DNA of 64,000 bases from Natronosporangium hydrolyticum (GTDB lineage Bacteria; Actinomycetota; Actinomycetes; Mycobacteriales; Micromonosporaceae): NCBI RefSeq assembly GCF_016925615.1, contig NZ_CP070499.1:3782001-3846000 (forward strand), given 5' to 3'. Position 1 is the stretch's first letter. Each line of letters opens with the position of its first letter. Shown here one piece after another: positions 49,523 to 57,887 of this stretch. The notes below the pieces were generated by a model that was not told the origin of the DNA, did no database searches, and saw only the letters and a list, made by a program, of their open reading frames with translations. Both the position numbers and the translations under genes were made by a program.

Positions 49523-49939
49523 ATGGCCAGCGGCCCCAGCTGGGACGACGTGCTCGCGCACCGGCCACCCGAAACCCGGGGGCCGGTCCGCGAGCGGTTC
49601 GAGTCCGTCGGCGTCACCCCGGCACAGGTCCAAGAGGTGCTCGAGGACGGCGGAGACCGGCTCCACCAGGCGTCCAGCAGCGGCACCGCCGACTGGGCCA
49701 CGCCGTACGGCGGGCTGTTGGCCGTGGCCCTGCTCGCCGCCGAGGTGGGCGCGCTCACCGCTCACCTGACGTCGCGTAGTTCGCAGGTCCGTGCCCTGGC
49801 CGTCGAGAATCTTCTCGACGACTTCAGCGCGGTGGCCGTGGCCGGCCGGCTCGGTGTCTCCCGACAGAAGGTCTACGACATCGCCCGTGCCGACACCACC
49901 AAAGACTTCATCGACCGCGTGCCCTGGAGGATGCCGTGA
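49523..49939 (+). CDS. Helix-turn-helix protein, probable regulator of the local exporter unit
   Basis: About 138 residues. The first part is helical (RERFESVGVTPAQVQEVLEDGG) and the C-terminal part holds a helix-turn-helix: NLLDDFSAVAVAGRLGVSRQKVYDIARAD. I cannot assign it to a named family. ATG 49523 (MASGPSW) is preferred; GTG 49508 is the alternative. Its stop overlaps the next gene's GTG start. A 19-bp palindrome directly before it also occurs twice before the ABC exporter at 52191 and 52244, so it likely binds all three sites. Confidence 0.78.
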   Translation: MASGPSWDDVLAHRPPETRGPVRERFESVGVTPAQVQEVLEDGGDRLHQASSSGTADWATPYGGLLAVALLAAEVGALTAHLTSRSSQVRALAVENLLDDFSAVAVAGRLGVSRQKVYDIARADTTKDFIDRVPWRMP

Positions 49940-50628
49940 CCGACATGGAAGAGACCGTAGCCCTGCCCGACCCCGACACCACGCCACTGGTCCACCCGCT
50001 CGACCTGCCCGAGGCGCGACCACTGTTCCGTACCGGATGGCTGGTCGGTGCGGTGACCAGCGTGCCGGTGGCCGCGCTGCTCGCCGCGATCGTCGGGTAC
50101 ACCGGCCGCACCATCGCGGTCCCGGTCATCGTCTTCGTCGTCCTGGTCGGCGTTGGTGCCCTAGCCAGCCGCTGGCTCACCAGCCGCGCCTGGGATTACA
50201 TCCCGCGTCGCCGCCAGGACCGCGACCGCCCGCTGCCCCCGCTGTGGGAGATCGCATCCGCCAGCATTCTCGCTCTGCTGCTGGGGGCGGCCCTGGTGCT
50301 TGTCGTGTTCCGGCTCGGGCGCGACGACGTACCCGCCGATGTCCGCGCCTTCACCTTCGGGATGTGTGTGGTGGTCGCGCTGCTGGTGGTCGCGCAGGCA
50401 GTGGGCGGCCTGCTCCGGCCGGCCCGCCGGCGCCAGGCCGCTGCCCGGCTGCCCGGTGCCGCGGTGGTGGCCGGTGCGACGATCCTGGCGTACTCGATGT
50501 GGTTCGACGGTGACGCCGATGTCACGTTGCTGCTGTGGGGGGCGGCCGCGATGGCCGGCACCGCCGCGGCGGTCGGTGCGGGTCAGCGCGGTGTTCGCCA
50601 GCGCAGCCGCCCAGCCGATAGAGGCTAG
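49936..50628 (+). CDS. Polytopic membrane protein of unknown function
   Basis: 230 residues with about six hydrophobic segments in pairs (LVGAVTSVPVAALLAAIVGY, VPVIVFVVLVGVGALA, IASASILALLLGAALVLVVF, GMCVVVALLVVAQAVGGLL, and two more before the basic tail). It begins with a Pro-rich cytoplasmic part. GTG 49936 overlaps the HTH gene stop, so the two are made together. It may be a sensor that works with the HTH protein or a partner of the nearby exporter; neither is shown by the sequence. Confidence 0.78.
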   Translation: MTDMEETVALPDPDTTPLVHPLDLPEARPLFRTGWLVGAVTSVPVAALLAAIVGYTGRTIAVPVIVFVVLVGVGALASRWLTSRAWDYIPRRRQDRDRPLPPLWEIASASILALLLGAALVLVVFRLGRDDVPADVRAFTFGMCVVVALLVVAQAVGGLLRPARRRQAAARLPGAAVVAGATILAYSMWFDGDADVTLLLWGAAAMAGTAAAVGAGQRGVRQRSRPADRG

Positions 50629-50698
50629 CCGTCACCGCGCCGCGCCGCTGTACCGCCGGCGACGAGACAAACCGCTGCCTCCACGAACTCACACCGGC

Positions 50699-51436
50699 TC
50701 ACTTCCACCGGAAGATGCGCGCGGCCACCAGCGCGAACAGCCCTGCGTACCCGACCAGCACCGCCACCTGGAGCCACGGCATCGGCTGGCCGTACCAGGC
50801 GGCGGTCAACGCCTGCGACGCGGCGCCCAGCGGGGTGTAGCCAGAGATCAGCCGGAGCATCTCGGGCATCATCGGGCCCGGCGTCCACACGCCAGCGGTG
50901 AACATCGAGCCGGTGAACAGCAGCACGCCGAGCCCGTTGGCGGCCTGGCCACTGCGGATCCGGGCGGCGATGACCGCGCCGAACGCCAGCAACTGGACGG
51001 TGCCCAGCAGGAAGGCCAGGCAGACCAGGAACAGATTGCTGGGGGTGGTCGCTCCCAGCAGGAGTACGGCCGTGGCGATCGCGACCGCGGCCCCAGCGGT
51101 CAGGGTGACCGCACTGACCGTCAACTGCGCGAGCAGGACCCGGTGGGCACCGACCGGCGTGGCGCCGAGGCGCCGGAGCACCCCGGTCTCGCGGTAGCCG
51201 CAGATCGCTGATGGGAAGTTGGTCAGGCTGACGCTGGCCATCGCGACCGTCAGCGCTATGGGTACGAACAGGTCGATGACCCGCAGACCGGCGAAGTCAG
51301 GACCGGCGTCCTCGATCATCGAGTCGGTGCCTGGAATGACGAACCCTTGCAGCATCAGCAGCGCGGTCGGGAAGATCAGCGCCATGAAGATGCTCGTCGG
51401 GTTGCGGGCGAATAGTGTGACCTCGATCCGGGTCAT
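50699..51436 (-). CDS. ABC-2 type transporter permease
   Basis: 245 residues with six hydrophobic segments, DrrB/NodJ-like. Features include TLFARNPTSIFMALIFPTALLMLQGFV, CGYRETGVLRRLGATPVGAHRVLLAQL (the coupling-helix motif of this family), and RLISGYTPLGAASQALTAAWYG before the last segment. ATG 51436 lies five bases after the stop of the ATPase gene. With that ATPase it forms a half-size exporter; the substrate is unknown. Confidence 0.9.
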   Translation of the reverse strand: MTRIEVTLFARNPTSIFMALIFPTALLMLQGFVIPGTDSMIEDAGPDFAGLRVIDLFVPIALTVAMASVSLTNFPSAICGYRETGVLRRLGATPVGAHRVLLAQLTVSAVTLTAGAAVAIATAVLLLGATTPSNLFLVCLAFLLGTVQLLAFGAVIAARIRSGQAANGLGVLLFTGSMFTAGVWTPGPMMPEMLRLISGYTPLGAASQALTAAWYGQPMPWLQVAVLVGYAGLFALVAARIFRWK

Positions 51437-51441
51437 CGTGC

Positions 51442-52188
51442 CTAGCGCGCTGATGGTTCCTCTCCCTTCACGGCGGCCCGATGGCGATCGAGCGTGTGCA
51501 GGTATGCCTCTTCGAGGTTGTCCGCACCGGTGGCGGCGATCAGCTCCGCCGGGGCGGCGGTGGCGACGGTGTGACCGTGGTCGATGATGGTGACCCGGTC
51601 GGCGAGCTTGTGGGCCTCGTCGAGAAAGTGGGTAACCAGCACGATGGTCACCCCCGAGTCGCGGATCTCCCGGATGAGGCCCCAGGTGTCCCGCCGCCCT
51701 TCCGGGTCCAGGCCGGTGGTGAGCTCGTCGAGCACGGCGACCCGCGGGTTCCCCACCAGCGCCAGCGCGATGGAGAGGCGTTGCTTCTGGCCCCCGGAGA
51801 GCTTCCCGAACGCGGTCTTCCGTTGCCGGGTGAGACCGACCACCTCGAGCAACTCGCCACCGTCCCGCGGCTCCGGGTAGAAGGAGGCGAACATCGTCAC
51901 CGCCTCGTGTACCCGCAAGGTCCGCGGCAGCGCCAGCGTCTGCAACTGGTAGCCGACCAGCCCGAAGAGTCGCCGGCCGTGCTCGCGGGGGGCCCGGCCG
52001 AGGATCCGGATCTGCCCGGCGTTGTATGGCTCCGCAGCGGTTATGCACTCGACGGTGGTGGTCTTTCCGGCGCCGTTGGGGCCGAGCACGCCGAGAATCT
52101 CGCCCTCCTCGACGGAGAAGCTCACATCGGCGACGGCCACGGTGGAGCCGAAGGTCTTACGGAGGTGGTGAACCTCGATCATTGCCAT
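51442..52188 (-). CDS. ABC transporter ATP-binding protein
   Basis: 248 residues. Walker A is VLGPNGAGKTTTVE, the signature LSGGQKQRLSIALAL, and Walker B VAVLDELTTGLDPEG (Glu after Asp retained, Leu in place of the usual Pro-side residue). H-loop: VTHFLDEAHKLAD. It powers the downstream permease. The start ATG 52188 is three bases from a 19-bp palindrome (52191-52209), with a second copy at 52244-52262, so the operon is almost certainly controlled by a factor that binds these. Confidence 0.93.
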   Translation of the reverse strand: MAMIEVHHLRKTFGSTVAVADVSFSVEEGEILGVLGPNGAGKTTTVECITAAEPYNAGQIRILGRAPREHGRRLFGLVGYQLQTLALPRTLRVHEAVTMFASFYPEPRDGGELLEVVGLTRQRKTAFGKLSGGQKQRLSIALALVGNPRVAVLDELTTGLDPEGRRDTWGLIREIRDSGVTIVLVTHFLDEAHKLADRVTIIDHGHTVATAAPAELIAATGADNLEEAYLHTLDRHRAAVKGEEPSAR

Positions 52189-52190
52189 TG

Positions 52191-52209
52191 TGTCACCCCT
52201 GGGTTGACA
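52191..52209. promoter_or_regulatory. 19-bp palindromic site next to the exporter start
   Basis: TGTCACCCCTGGGTTGACA fits TGTC-N2-CCC-N-GGG-N2-GACA perfectly. It lies between the ATPase start codon and a second copy, a position where a bound protein would block transcription or translation start. Confidence 0.8.
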
Positions 52210-52243
52210 GCTTGGCCCTCAGAATGACACCCCCGCCCCTCGC

Positions 52244-52262
52244 TGTCAACCCGGGGGCGACA
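52244..52262. promoter_or_regulatory. Second 19-bp palindromic site upstream of the exporter
   Basis: TGTCAACCCGGGGGCGACA fits the same pattern. Its centre is 53 bases from that of the first site, close to five helical turns, which would put both on one face of the DNA. Confidence 0.8.
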
Positions 52263-52387
52263 CCGACCCCTAACCTCCCTTAGCCGTCCCCTCACCCCGC
52301 TCTCGGCACCACGCCGGGCGGCCACCGGGCGCTAGCCTCCGCTATGTCCGCTGCCCCACGAGCCCGCGGAGAAGGAGACGTACCGAC

Positions 52388-53368
52388 GTGAAGATCCTGG
52401 TCACCGGCGGCGCCGGCTTCATCGGGTCACACTTCGTGCGCCAACTCCTCACCGACGCCTACCCGGCGTTCGAAGGTGCCGAGGTGACCGTGCTGGACCG
52501 GCTCACATACTCGGGAAACCGCGCCAACCTCGACCCGGTCGCGGGCAGCCGGCGGCTACGGTTCCTGACCGGCGACATCTGCGACCCGGCGGCGGCCGAC
52601 GAGGCGACGGCCGGCCGCGAGCTGGTGGTCCACTTCGCGGCTGAGTCGCATGTCGACCGCTCGATCGCCAGCGCTGAACCGTTTGTCCGCGCCAACCTGG
52701 TGGGGACCCAGGTGTTGCTGGATGCGGCGCTGCGGCACCGGGTAAGCAGGTTCGTCCATGTCTCCACCGACGAGGTCTACGGCTCGATCGACATCGGCTC
52801 ATGGCGGGAAGACCAACCAGTCGCGCCGCGTTCACCCTACTCGGCGAGCAAGGCTGGCTCCGATCTACTGGCCCTGTCCTATCACCACACCCACGGCCTG
52901 CCGGCGCTAGTCACCCGGTGTTCCAACAACTACGGGCCGTACCAGTACCCGGAGAAGGTCATTCCGCTATTCATCACCAACCTCCTCGATGGCCGGCCGG
53001 TGCCGCTCTACGGCGACGGCGGCAACGTCCGCGACTGGTTGCATGTGGACGACCACTGCACCGGCATCGCACTGGCGGCCCAGCGGGGACAACCCGGGGA
53101 GCTTTACCACATCGGCGGCGGGGTGGAGCTGACCAACAAGGAACTCACCGGCCACCTGCTCGACGCCTGCGGCGCCGGGTGGGACATGGTGCGACACGTC
53201 GACGACCGCAAGGGTCATGACCGCCGTTACTCGTTGGACACCACGAAAGCCTGCTCCGAGCTCGGATACCGGCCGCGGACCGCCTTCCCGGACGGGCTCG
53301 CCGCGACCGTCCGCTGGTACCACGACCATCGCCGCTGGTGGGAGCCACTACGCTCGCTAACCCAGTGA
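52388..53368 (+). CDS. rfbB: dTDP-glucose 4,6-dehydratase
   Basis: 326 residues of the extended SDR family; it converts dTDP-glucose to dTDP-4-keto-6-deoxyglucose. The NAD motif is VTGGAGFIGSHFV, the active-site Asp/Glu pair is in HVSTDEVYGS, and Y-x-x-x-K is in SPYSASKAGSD. NNYGPYQYPEKVIPLFI is characteristic. ATG/GTG choice: GTG 52388 with GAGAAGGAG upstream. Its 3' end overlaps rfbA by 12 bases in convergent orientation, unlike the usual co-directional operon. rfbC and rfbD are not in the window. Confidence 0.95.
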   Translation: MKILVTGGAGFIGSHFVRQLLTDAYPAFEGAEVTVLDRLTYSGNRANLDPVAGSRRLRFLTGDICDPAAADEATAGRELVVHFAAESHVDRSIASAEPFVRANLVGTQVLLDAALRHRVSRFVHVSTDEVYGSIDIGSWREDQPVAPRSPYSASKAGSDLLALSYHHTHGLPALVTRCSNNYGPYQYPEKVIPLFITNLLDGRPVPLYGDGGNVRDWLHVDDHCTGIALAAQRGQPGELYHIGGGVELTNKELTGHLLDACGAGWDMVRHVDDRKGHDRRYSLDTTKACSELGYRPRTAFPDGLAATVRWYHDHRRWWEPLRSLTQ

Positions 53369-54229
53369 GTGGGCGATCTCCATGAGGTAGCGACCGTACT
53401 CCGAGTTCCGCATCTCGGCGCCGAGTTGATAGCAAGCGTCCTGGTCTATGTACCCCATCCGGAGCGCGATCTCCTCCAGACAGGCCACCCGGATGCCTTG
53501 CCGGGCCTCGATCACCTGCACATACTGGCTGGCGGCGTGGAGCGAGTCGGGGGTGCCGGTGTCGAACCAGGTGAAGCCGCGCCCGAGCTGGGTGAGCTGA
53601 GCCCGGCCCTGGTGCAGGTAGGACCGGTTGACATCGGTGATCTCCAGCTCGCCACGCGCGGAAGGGGTCAGCCCGCGGGCGATCTCGACGGCCTCGGAGT
53701 CGTAGAGGTAGAGCCCGGTGATCGCGTTGTGGGAACGCGGCCGATGCGGCTTCTCCTCGATCGACACGAGCTCGCCCTGGTGGTTCAGTTCGCCGATGCC
53801 GTAGCGTTCCGGGTCCGACACCGGGTAGCCGAAGAGCGTGCAGCCGGCCAACTGGGCCACGGAGTCGCGCAGCAGCTGCGGGAAACCCGCGCCGTGGAAG
53901 ATGTTGTCGCCGAGAATGAGCGCAGTCGCGTCACCACCGATATGGTCGGCGCCGATCAGCAGGGCCTCGGCGATCCCCCGCGGCTCAGGCTGTGGCGCGT
54001 AGGAGATGCTGATGCCCAGCTGTGAGCCGTCGGCCAGCAGCGCTCGCAGCGACGGGAGGCTCGCCGGGGTGGAGATCACCAGTATCTCCCGCAGCCCGGC
54101 CAACATTAGGATGGAGAGCGGGTAATAGACCATCGGCTTGTTGTATACCGACAGCAGCTGCTTGGAGGTCGCGATCGTCAGCGGGTACATCCGGGTGCCG
54201 GTGCCCCCGGCGAGGAGTATCCCCTTCAT
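53357..54229 (-). CDS. rfbA: Glucose-1-phosphate thymidylyltransferase
   Basis: 290 residues; it makes dTDP-glucose from glucose-1-phosphate and dTTP. The N-terminal nucleotide-binding motif is GILLAGGTGTRMYPLT, with SKQLLSVYNKPMVYYPLS, GDNIFHG and GFTWFDTGTPDSL. Full length. It provides the substrate for RfbB. A possible -10 (TATAGA read on the minus strand, at 54274-54279) precedes it. End products could be rhamnose or deoxysugars for the cell wall or for a glycosylated metabolite; the UGT-like glycosyltransferase at 61651 is a possible user. Confidence 0.96.
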   Translation of the reverse strand: MKGILLAGGTGTRMYPLTIATSKQLLSVYNKPMVYYPLSILMLAGLREILVISTPASLPSLRALLADGSQLGISISYAPQPEPRGIAEALLIGADHIGGDATALILGDNIFHGAGFPQLLRDSVAQLAGCTLFGYPVSDPERYGIGELNHQGELVSIEEKPHRPRSHNAITGLYLYDSEAVEIARGLTPSARGELEITDVNRSYLHQGRAQLTQLGRGFTWFDTGTPDSLHAASQYVQVIEARQGIRVACLEEIALRMGYIDQDACYQLGAEMRNSEYGRYLMEIAHSLG

Positions 54230-54692
54230 GCGGCGTCACCGTCCTGTCTGGCCCAGCCGCTCGGCGGAATCAATCTATAGTGGAGGCGCGGTGCGGCGGG
54301 AGCTGTCCCCGCAGCACGCTACTGGAAGAAGCGCCGGAGGTCATCGCCGAGCACCGCCGCCGGCCCCCCTGTACCACCCCGCTTACGACCGGTGATAGGG
54401 GGGAGAGCCGACGGCCACTCACCGCAAGCTTGGAAGAATATGCACCCAACCTACTGAAAATGCAACATCGCGGGCCGGGGGCCGGAGTCGCTAGTGAGAT
54501 GCGGGGAGGCCCAGCCACGCCGATGCGGTCACGCCGATGCCCATAACGAGAGAATAGCCGAGAGCCAGCGATCGCACCTCCGCCCCGCTATCGATCTCCG
54601 CCGGGTCCGCCCGGCGTACGCTCGCTGAGGTTCGCCGCCGCCACGCGCGCCACCACCGCTGTCCCCGAGGGTTCGACCGGGAGGCCCCCACC
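54230..54692. other. Long divergent intergenic region between rfbA and the HelD-like gene
   Basis: 463 bases, more AT-rich than the surroundings in part. It should carry the promoters of both genes; a TATAGA element for rfbA is at 54274-54279 on the minus strand. A 72-codon minus-strand frame at 54491-54709 has a hydrophobic C-terminus but lies partly antisense to the HelD-like gene and has no good start. No riboswitch or rifamycin-associated element was recognised. Confidence 0.5.
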
Positions 54693-56807
54693 GTGACCAG
54701 CCAGACCACCCTGAGCAGAGAGATCGCTACCGAACAGCGCTATCTGGACCGGGTGTACGCACGACTCGCCCAGCTGCGGGCCGCCGCCGAAGGCGCCGAG
54801 CGGGATGGTTACCGGTTGGCTGGGGTCGGCAACTACGGCGCGTTGGTAGAACGAGACGCGATGGTCTTCCACGCCGCCAAGCGCCGGGCGGCGCTCGACG
54901 CCGAACACGAAGGGTTGGTCTTCGGTCGGCTCGACCGTCGCGACGGCAGCGTGCAGTACGTCGGCCGGCTCGGCATCCGGGACCACGACACCACCCCGCT
55001 GGTGATCGACTGGCGCGCCCCGGCCGCGGCCGACTTCTATCAGGCCACCGCCGCCGACCCCCGCGACGTGGTCCGGCGCCGGATGATCCGTTCCCGCGGC
55101 GAGACCGTCACCGGCGTCGACGACGACCTGCTCGACCCCTCCGCCGATGTGCCGGTGGTCGGCGACGGTGCCCTGCTCGCCAGCCTCAACCGGGCCACCG
55201 CCACCGGCATGCGCGACATCGTCGCCACCATCCAACGAGAGCAGGATGCCGCGATCCGCTCCCCCGCCTCCGGCGTCACCCTGGTAGAGGGCGGCCCCGG
55301 TACCGGCAAGACGGCGGTCGCGCTGCACCGCGCCGCGTACCTGCTCTATCGCGACCGGTCCCGGTTCGCTGGCGGCGGGATCCTGGTGGTCGGGCCGTCG
55401 CCGGTCTTCATCGGCTACATCGCCACGGTGCTGCCGTCGCTGGGTGAGCACAGCGCCACCCTCAAGTCGCTCGGCGACCTGGTGCCGGGGGTGAGCGCCG
55501 GCCGGCTGGACCCGGCACCAGTGGCGACGGTAAAGGGCTCGCTGCGGATGTTGACGGTGCTCCGCCGGGCGGCCCGGGAGCAGCTCCCGGACGCGCCGAC
55601 CGAGCTGCGGCTGACTTGGCGGGGCAGGTTGCTGCGAGTCGACGCGGCGATGCTGGAGCGGATCCGCCGCCGGGCGCTGCCCCGGGGGCGCCGCCGGAAC
55701 GAGGTCCGCCGGGCCGCGTTCGACGGCGTCTTCGACGCGCTCTGGCAGGACCTGCTCGACCAGCAGCCCGCACCGGATCGGCCCCGGCCCGAGTTCGAGG
55801 AGGAGCTCAGCGACCGTTCTGACTTCCGGGACTTTCTGCGCGCCTGGTGGCCGCTGCTGCGCCCGGCACAGGTGTTGGGCTCGCTCGCGGACCGGCGGCG
55901 GCTGGCCCGCCTCGGCTCCGGCGTGCTCAGCTCGGCGGAGGTGACGGCGCTGGCCGAGTCGTTCGGCGAGCTGGCGGAGCGGGGCCCCACCGTGGCCGAC
56001 GTGGCGCTCCTCGACGAGCTGGACCAACTGCTCGGCCAACCGCCCCGGCCGAAGCGGCGCCGACGCGACCCGTATCAGGTGGCGCCGGGCGTCTCGGAGG
56101 TGACCACCTACGCCGACCGGCGCGCGGCGGCCAGAACCGCAGAGCGGGAACGTCCGGCGGATTATCGCGACTACGCCCACGTGGTGGTGGACGAAGCCCA
56201 GGATGTCTCGCCGATGCAGTGGCGGATGCTGGGGCGGCGTGGCCGCTCGGCGTCCTGGACGGTGGTGGGCGACCCGGCGCAGACCGCCTGGAACGGCGAC
56301 GAGGCCGAGTTGGCCCGCGCCCGCGACGGTGCGCTGCGGGGCCGCCGAGACGAGCACACGCTTACCACCAACTACCGCAACTCGAAGGAGATCTTCGAAC
56401 TGGCGGCCGGGGTCATCCGGACGGTGGCGCCGACCGCGCCGCTGCCCACGCCGGTCCGCAGCACCGGGGTGCCGCCGGAGGAGCTGCTGACCTCACCCGC
56501 CTCGCTCGACGCGACCATCGCCACGGCGGTCGACGCCCTGCTCGAGCAGGTCGAGGGCACGGTCGGCGTGATCACCCCGCTCGGGTCGCGAGAACGGGTC
56601 GCGGACGGGCTCGCCGAGCGCCCGGCCAGCGACGGCCGGGTCCAGGTGGTGACGAGCCTGGAGGCCAAGGGTATGGAGTACGACGCGGTGGTCCTGGTGG
56701 AGCCGCACACGATCAGCGCCCAGAGCGGTGTCCGCACGCTGTATGTGGCGCTGTCGCGGGCCACCCAGCGGCTGACGGTGGTGGCCACCGAACCGTGGCG
56801 GGAGTGA
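54693..56807 (+). CDS. HelD/HelR-like RNA polymerase-associated ATPase (UvrD superfamily)
   Basis: 704 residues. The N-terminus is a coiled-coil (LSREIATEQRYLDRVYARLAQLRAAAEGAE) as in HelD, which inserts into RNA polymerase. The split helicase core has Walker A VEGGPGTGKTAVALHRAAYLLY, Walker B VVVDEAQDVSPMQWRML, TNYRNSKEI and VTSLEAKGMEYDAVVLVEP. HelD-type proteins remove or recycle stalled polymerase; HelR members give tolerance to rifamycins. GTG 54693 has GGGAGG nine bases upstream. Confidence 0.9.
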   Translation: MTSQTTLSREIATEQRYLDRVYARLAQLRAAAEGAERDGYRLAGVGNYGALVERDAMVFHAAKRRAALDAEHEGLVFGRLDRRDGSVQYVGRLGIRDHDTTPLVIDWRAPAAADFYQATAADPRDVVRRRMIRSRGETVTGVDDDLLDPSADVPVVGDGALLASLNRATATGMRDIVATIQREQDAAIRSPASGVTLVEGGPGTGKTAVALHRAAYLLYRDRSRFAGGGILVVGPSPVFIGYIATVLPSLGEHSATLKSLGDLVPGVSAGRLDPAPVATVKGSLRMLTVLRRAAREQLPDAPTELRLTWRGRLLRVDAAMLERIRRRALPRGRRRNEVRRAAFDGVFDALWQDLLDQQPAPDRPRPEFEEELSDRSDFRDFLRAWWPLLRPAQVLGSLADRRRLARLGSGVLSSAEVTALAESFGELAERGPTVADVALLDELDQLLGQPPRPKRRRRDPYQVAPGVSEVTTYADRRAAARTAERERPADYRDYAHVVVDEAQDVSPMQWRMLGRRGRSASWTVVGDPAQTAWNGDEAELARARDGALRGRRDEHTLTTNYRNSKEIFELAAGVIRTVAPTAPLPTPVRSTGVPPEELLTSPASLDATIATAVDALLEQVEGTVGVITPLGSRERVADGLAERPASDGRVQVVTSLEAKGMEYDAVVLVEPHTISAQSGVRTLYVALSRATQRLTVVATEPWRE

Positions 56808-56822
56808 GCCCGCCCACCAATA

Positions 56823-56841
56823 GTGAACATATTGCAATGTC
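56823..56841. promoter_or_regulatory. AT-rich imperfect inverted repeat before the CDF gene
   Basis: TGAACATATTGCAATGTCA contains ACAT-N6-ATGT and ends three bases before the ATG. Its position and A/T content resemble sites of ArsR/SmtB metal sensors; no such regulator gene is adjacent. Confidence 0.45.
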
Positions 56842-56844
56842 AGC

Positions 56845-57852
56845 ATGAGTCGGCTACGCTGGCCGCCGTACCTGGGTGAGCTGGAGGAGGCCGGCGTGGG
56901 GCACCAGCATGGTGGCCAGCAACAAGGTGGGCATCATCACCACGGCGGCGGGTTAGCGGCCGGGCACAGCGGACTGCGCCACCGCAACCGGCTCTGGATA
57001 GCGTTTGCCCTGCTCGCCAGCTTCATGGTGGTGGAGGGGCTGGCCGCCTGGTGGACCGGGTCGCTGGCCCTGCTCTCCGACGCCGGCCATCTCGCCACCG
57101 ACGTGCTCGGGATCGGCATGGCGCTCGCCGCGATCCACGCCGCCGCCCGGGCCGCTCGAGCCGGCACCAGCACCGCCCCGCACCGCACCTTCGGCCTTTA
57201 CCGACTGGAGGTGCTCGCCGCGCTCGGCAACGCCGTGCTGCTCTTCGGAGTAGCCGGCTTCGTGCTCTTCGAGGCGGCGCGCCGACTCGGCGATCCGCCC
57301 GAGATCCTGGCCGGGCCGATGTTGCTCGTCGCCGCCGGGGCGCTGGTCGCCAACCTGATCGCGCTCAGCCTGCTCCGGGCTGGCGCCAGCGAAAGCCTGA
57401 ACGTCCGGGGGGCCTACCTTGAGGTCCTCGGCGACCTGCTCAGCTCGGTCGGGGTGCTGATCGCCGCGGTGATCATCCTGCTGACGGACTGGTGGTATGC
57501 AGACCCGTTACTCGCCGTCGCGGTGGCGTTGTTTATCATCCCCCGCACCGCGCTGCTGGCCCGGGCCGCCATCCGGGTGCTGGTACAAGCCGCACCCCGA
57601 CACCTGCCGGTGGCCGAGGTGTCCGCCGCCCTCGGGCAGGTGCCCGGCGTGCGGGACGTCCACGACCTGCACGTCTGGACGCTGACCTCGGGGATGGATG
57701 TCGCCTCCGCCCACCTCACCATCGCCGACGCCGACCAACTCGGCCAGGTCCTCGCCGACGCCCGGACCGCGCTACGCGAAAAATACGGAATCGAGCACGC
57801 CACCCTGCAGGTCGAACCGGCACAGGACTCCGACTGTCAGCCGGAGTGGTGA
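56845..57852 (+). CDS. Cation diffusion facilitator (zinc-type exporter)
   Basis: 335 residues. A His-rich N-terminus (GHQHGGQQQGGHHHHGGG) is followed by six membrane segments. The metal sites are HxxxD in LLSDAGHLATDVLGI (segment 2) and the DxxxD-type LEVLGDLLSSVGV (segment 5), and a C-terminal cytoplasmic domain with HDLHVWTLTSGMDVASAHL follows. This matches ZitB/CzcD exporters for Zn, Co or Cd. ATG 56845; GTG 56896 is a shorter alternative that would drop part of the N-terminus. An AT-rich inverted repeat lies directly upstream. Confidence 0.92.
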   Translation: MSRLRWPPYLGELEEAGVGHQHGGQQQGGHHHHGGGLAAGHSGLRHRNRLWIAFALLASFMVVEGLAAWWTGSLALLSDAGHLATDVLGIGMALAAIHAAARAARAGTSTAPHRTFGLYRLEVLAALGNAVLLFGVAGFVLFEAARRLGDPPEILAGPMLLVAAGALVANLIALSLLRAGASESLNVRGAYLEVLGDLLSSVGVLIAAVIILLTDWWYADPLLAVAVALFIIPRTALLARAAIRVLVQAAPRHLPVAEVSAALGQVPGVRDVHDLHVWTLTSGMDVASAHLTIADADQLGQVLADARTALREKYGIEHATLQVEPAQDSDCQPEW

Positions 57853-57887
57853 CCGGATCAATCAGCGTCTGGTCAGCGGGCGTTAGG

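Noticed and set aside
54230-54692. A rifamycin-associated element upstream of the HelD/HelR-like gene
   Set aside because: No copy of the GGGGCTTGC...-type inverted repeat is visible in the leader, so rifamycin induction cannot be claimed.
54491-54709. A 72-codon minus-strand frame with a hydrophobic C-terminus
   Set aside because: It overlaps the HelD-like start in antisense, has no clear ribosome-binding site and resembles nothing I know.
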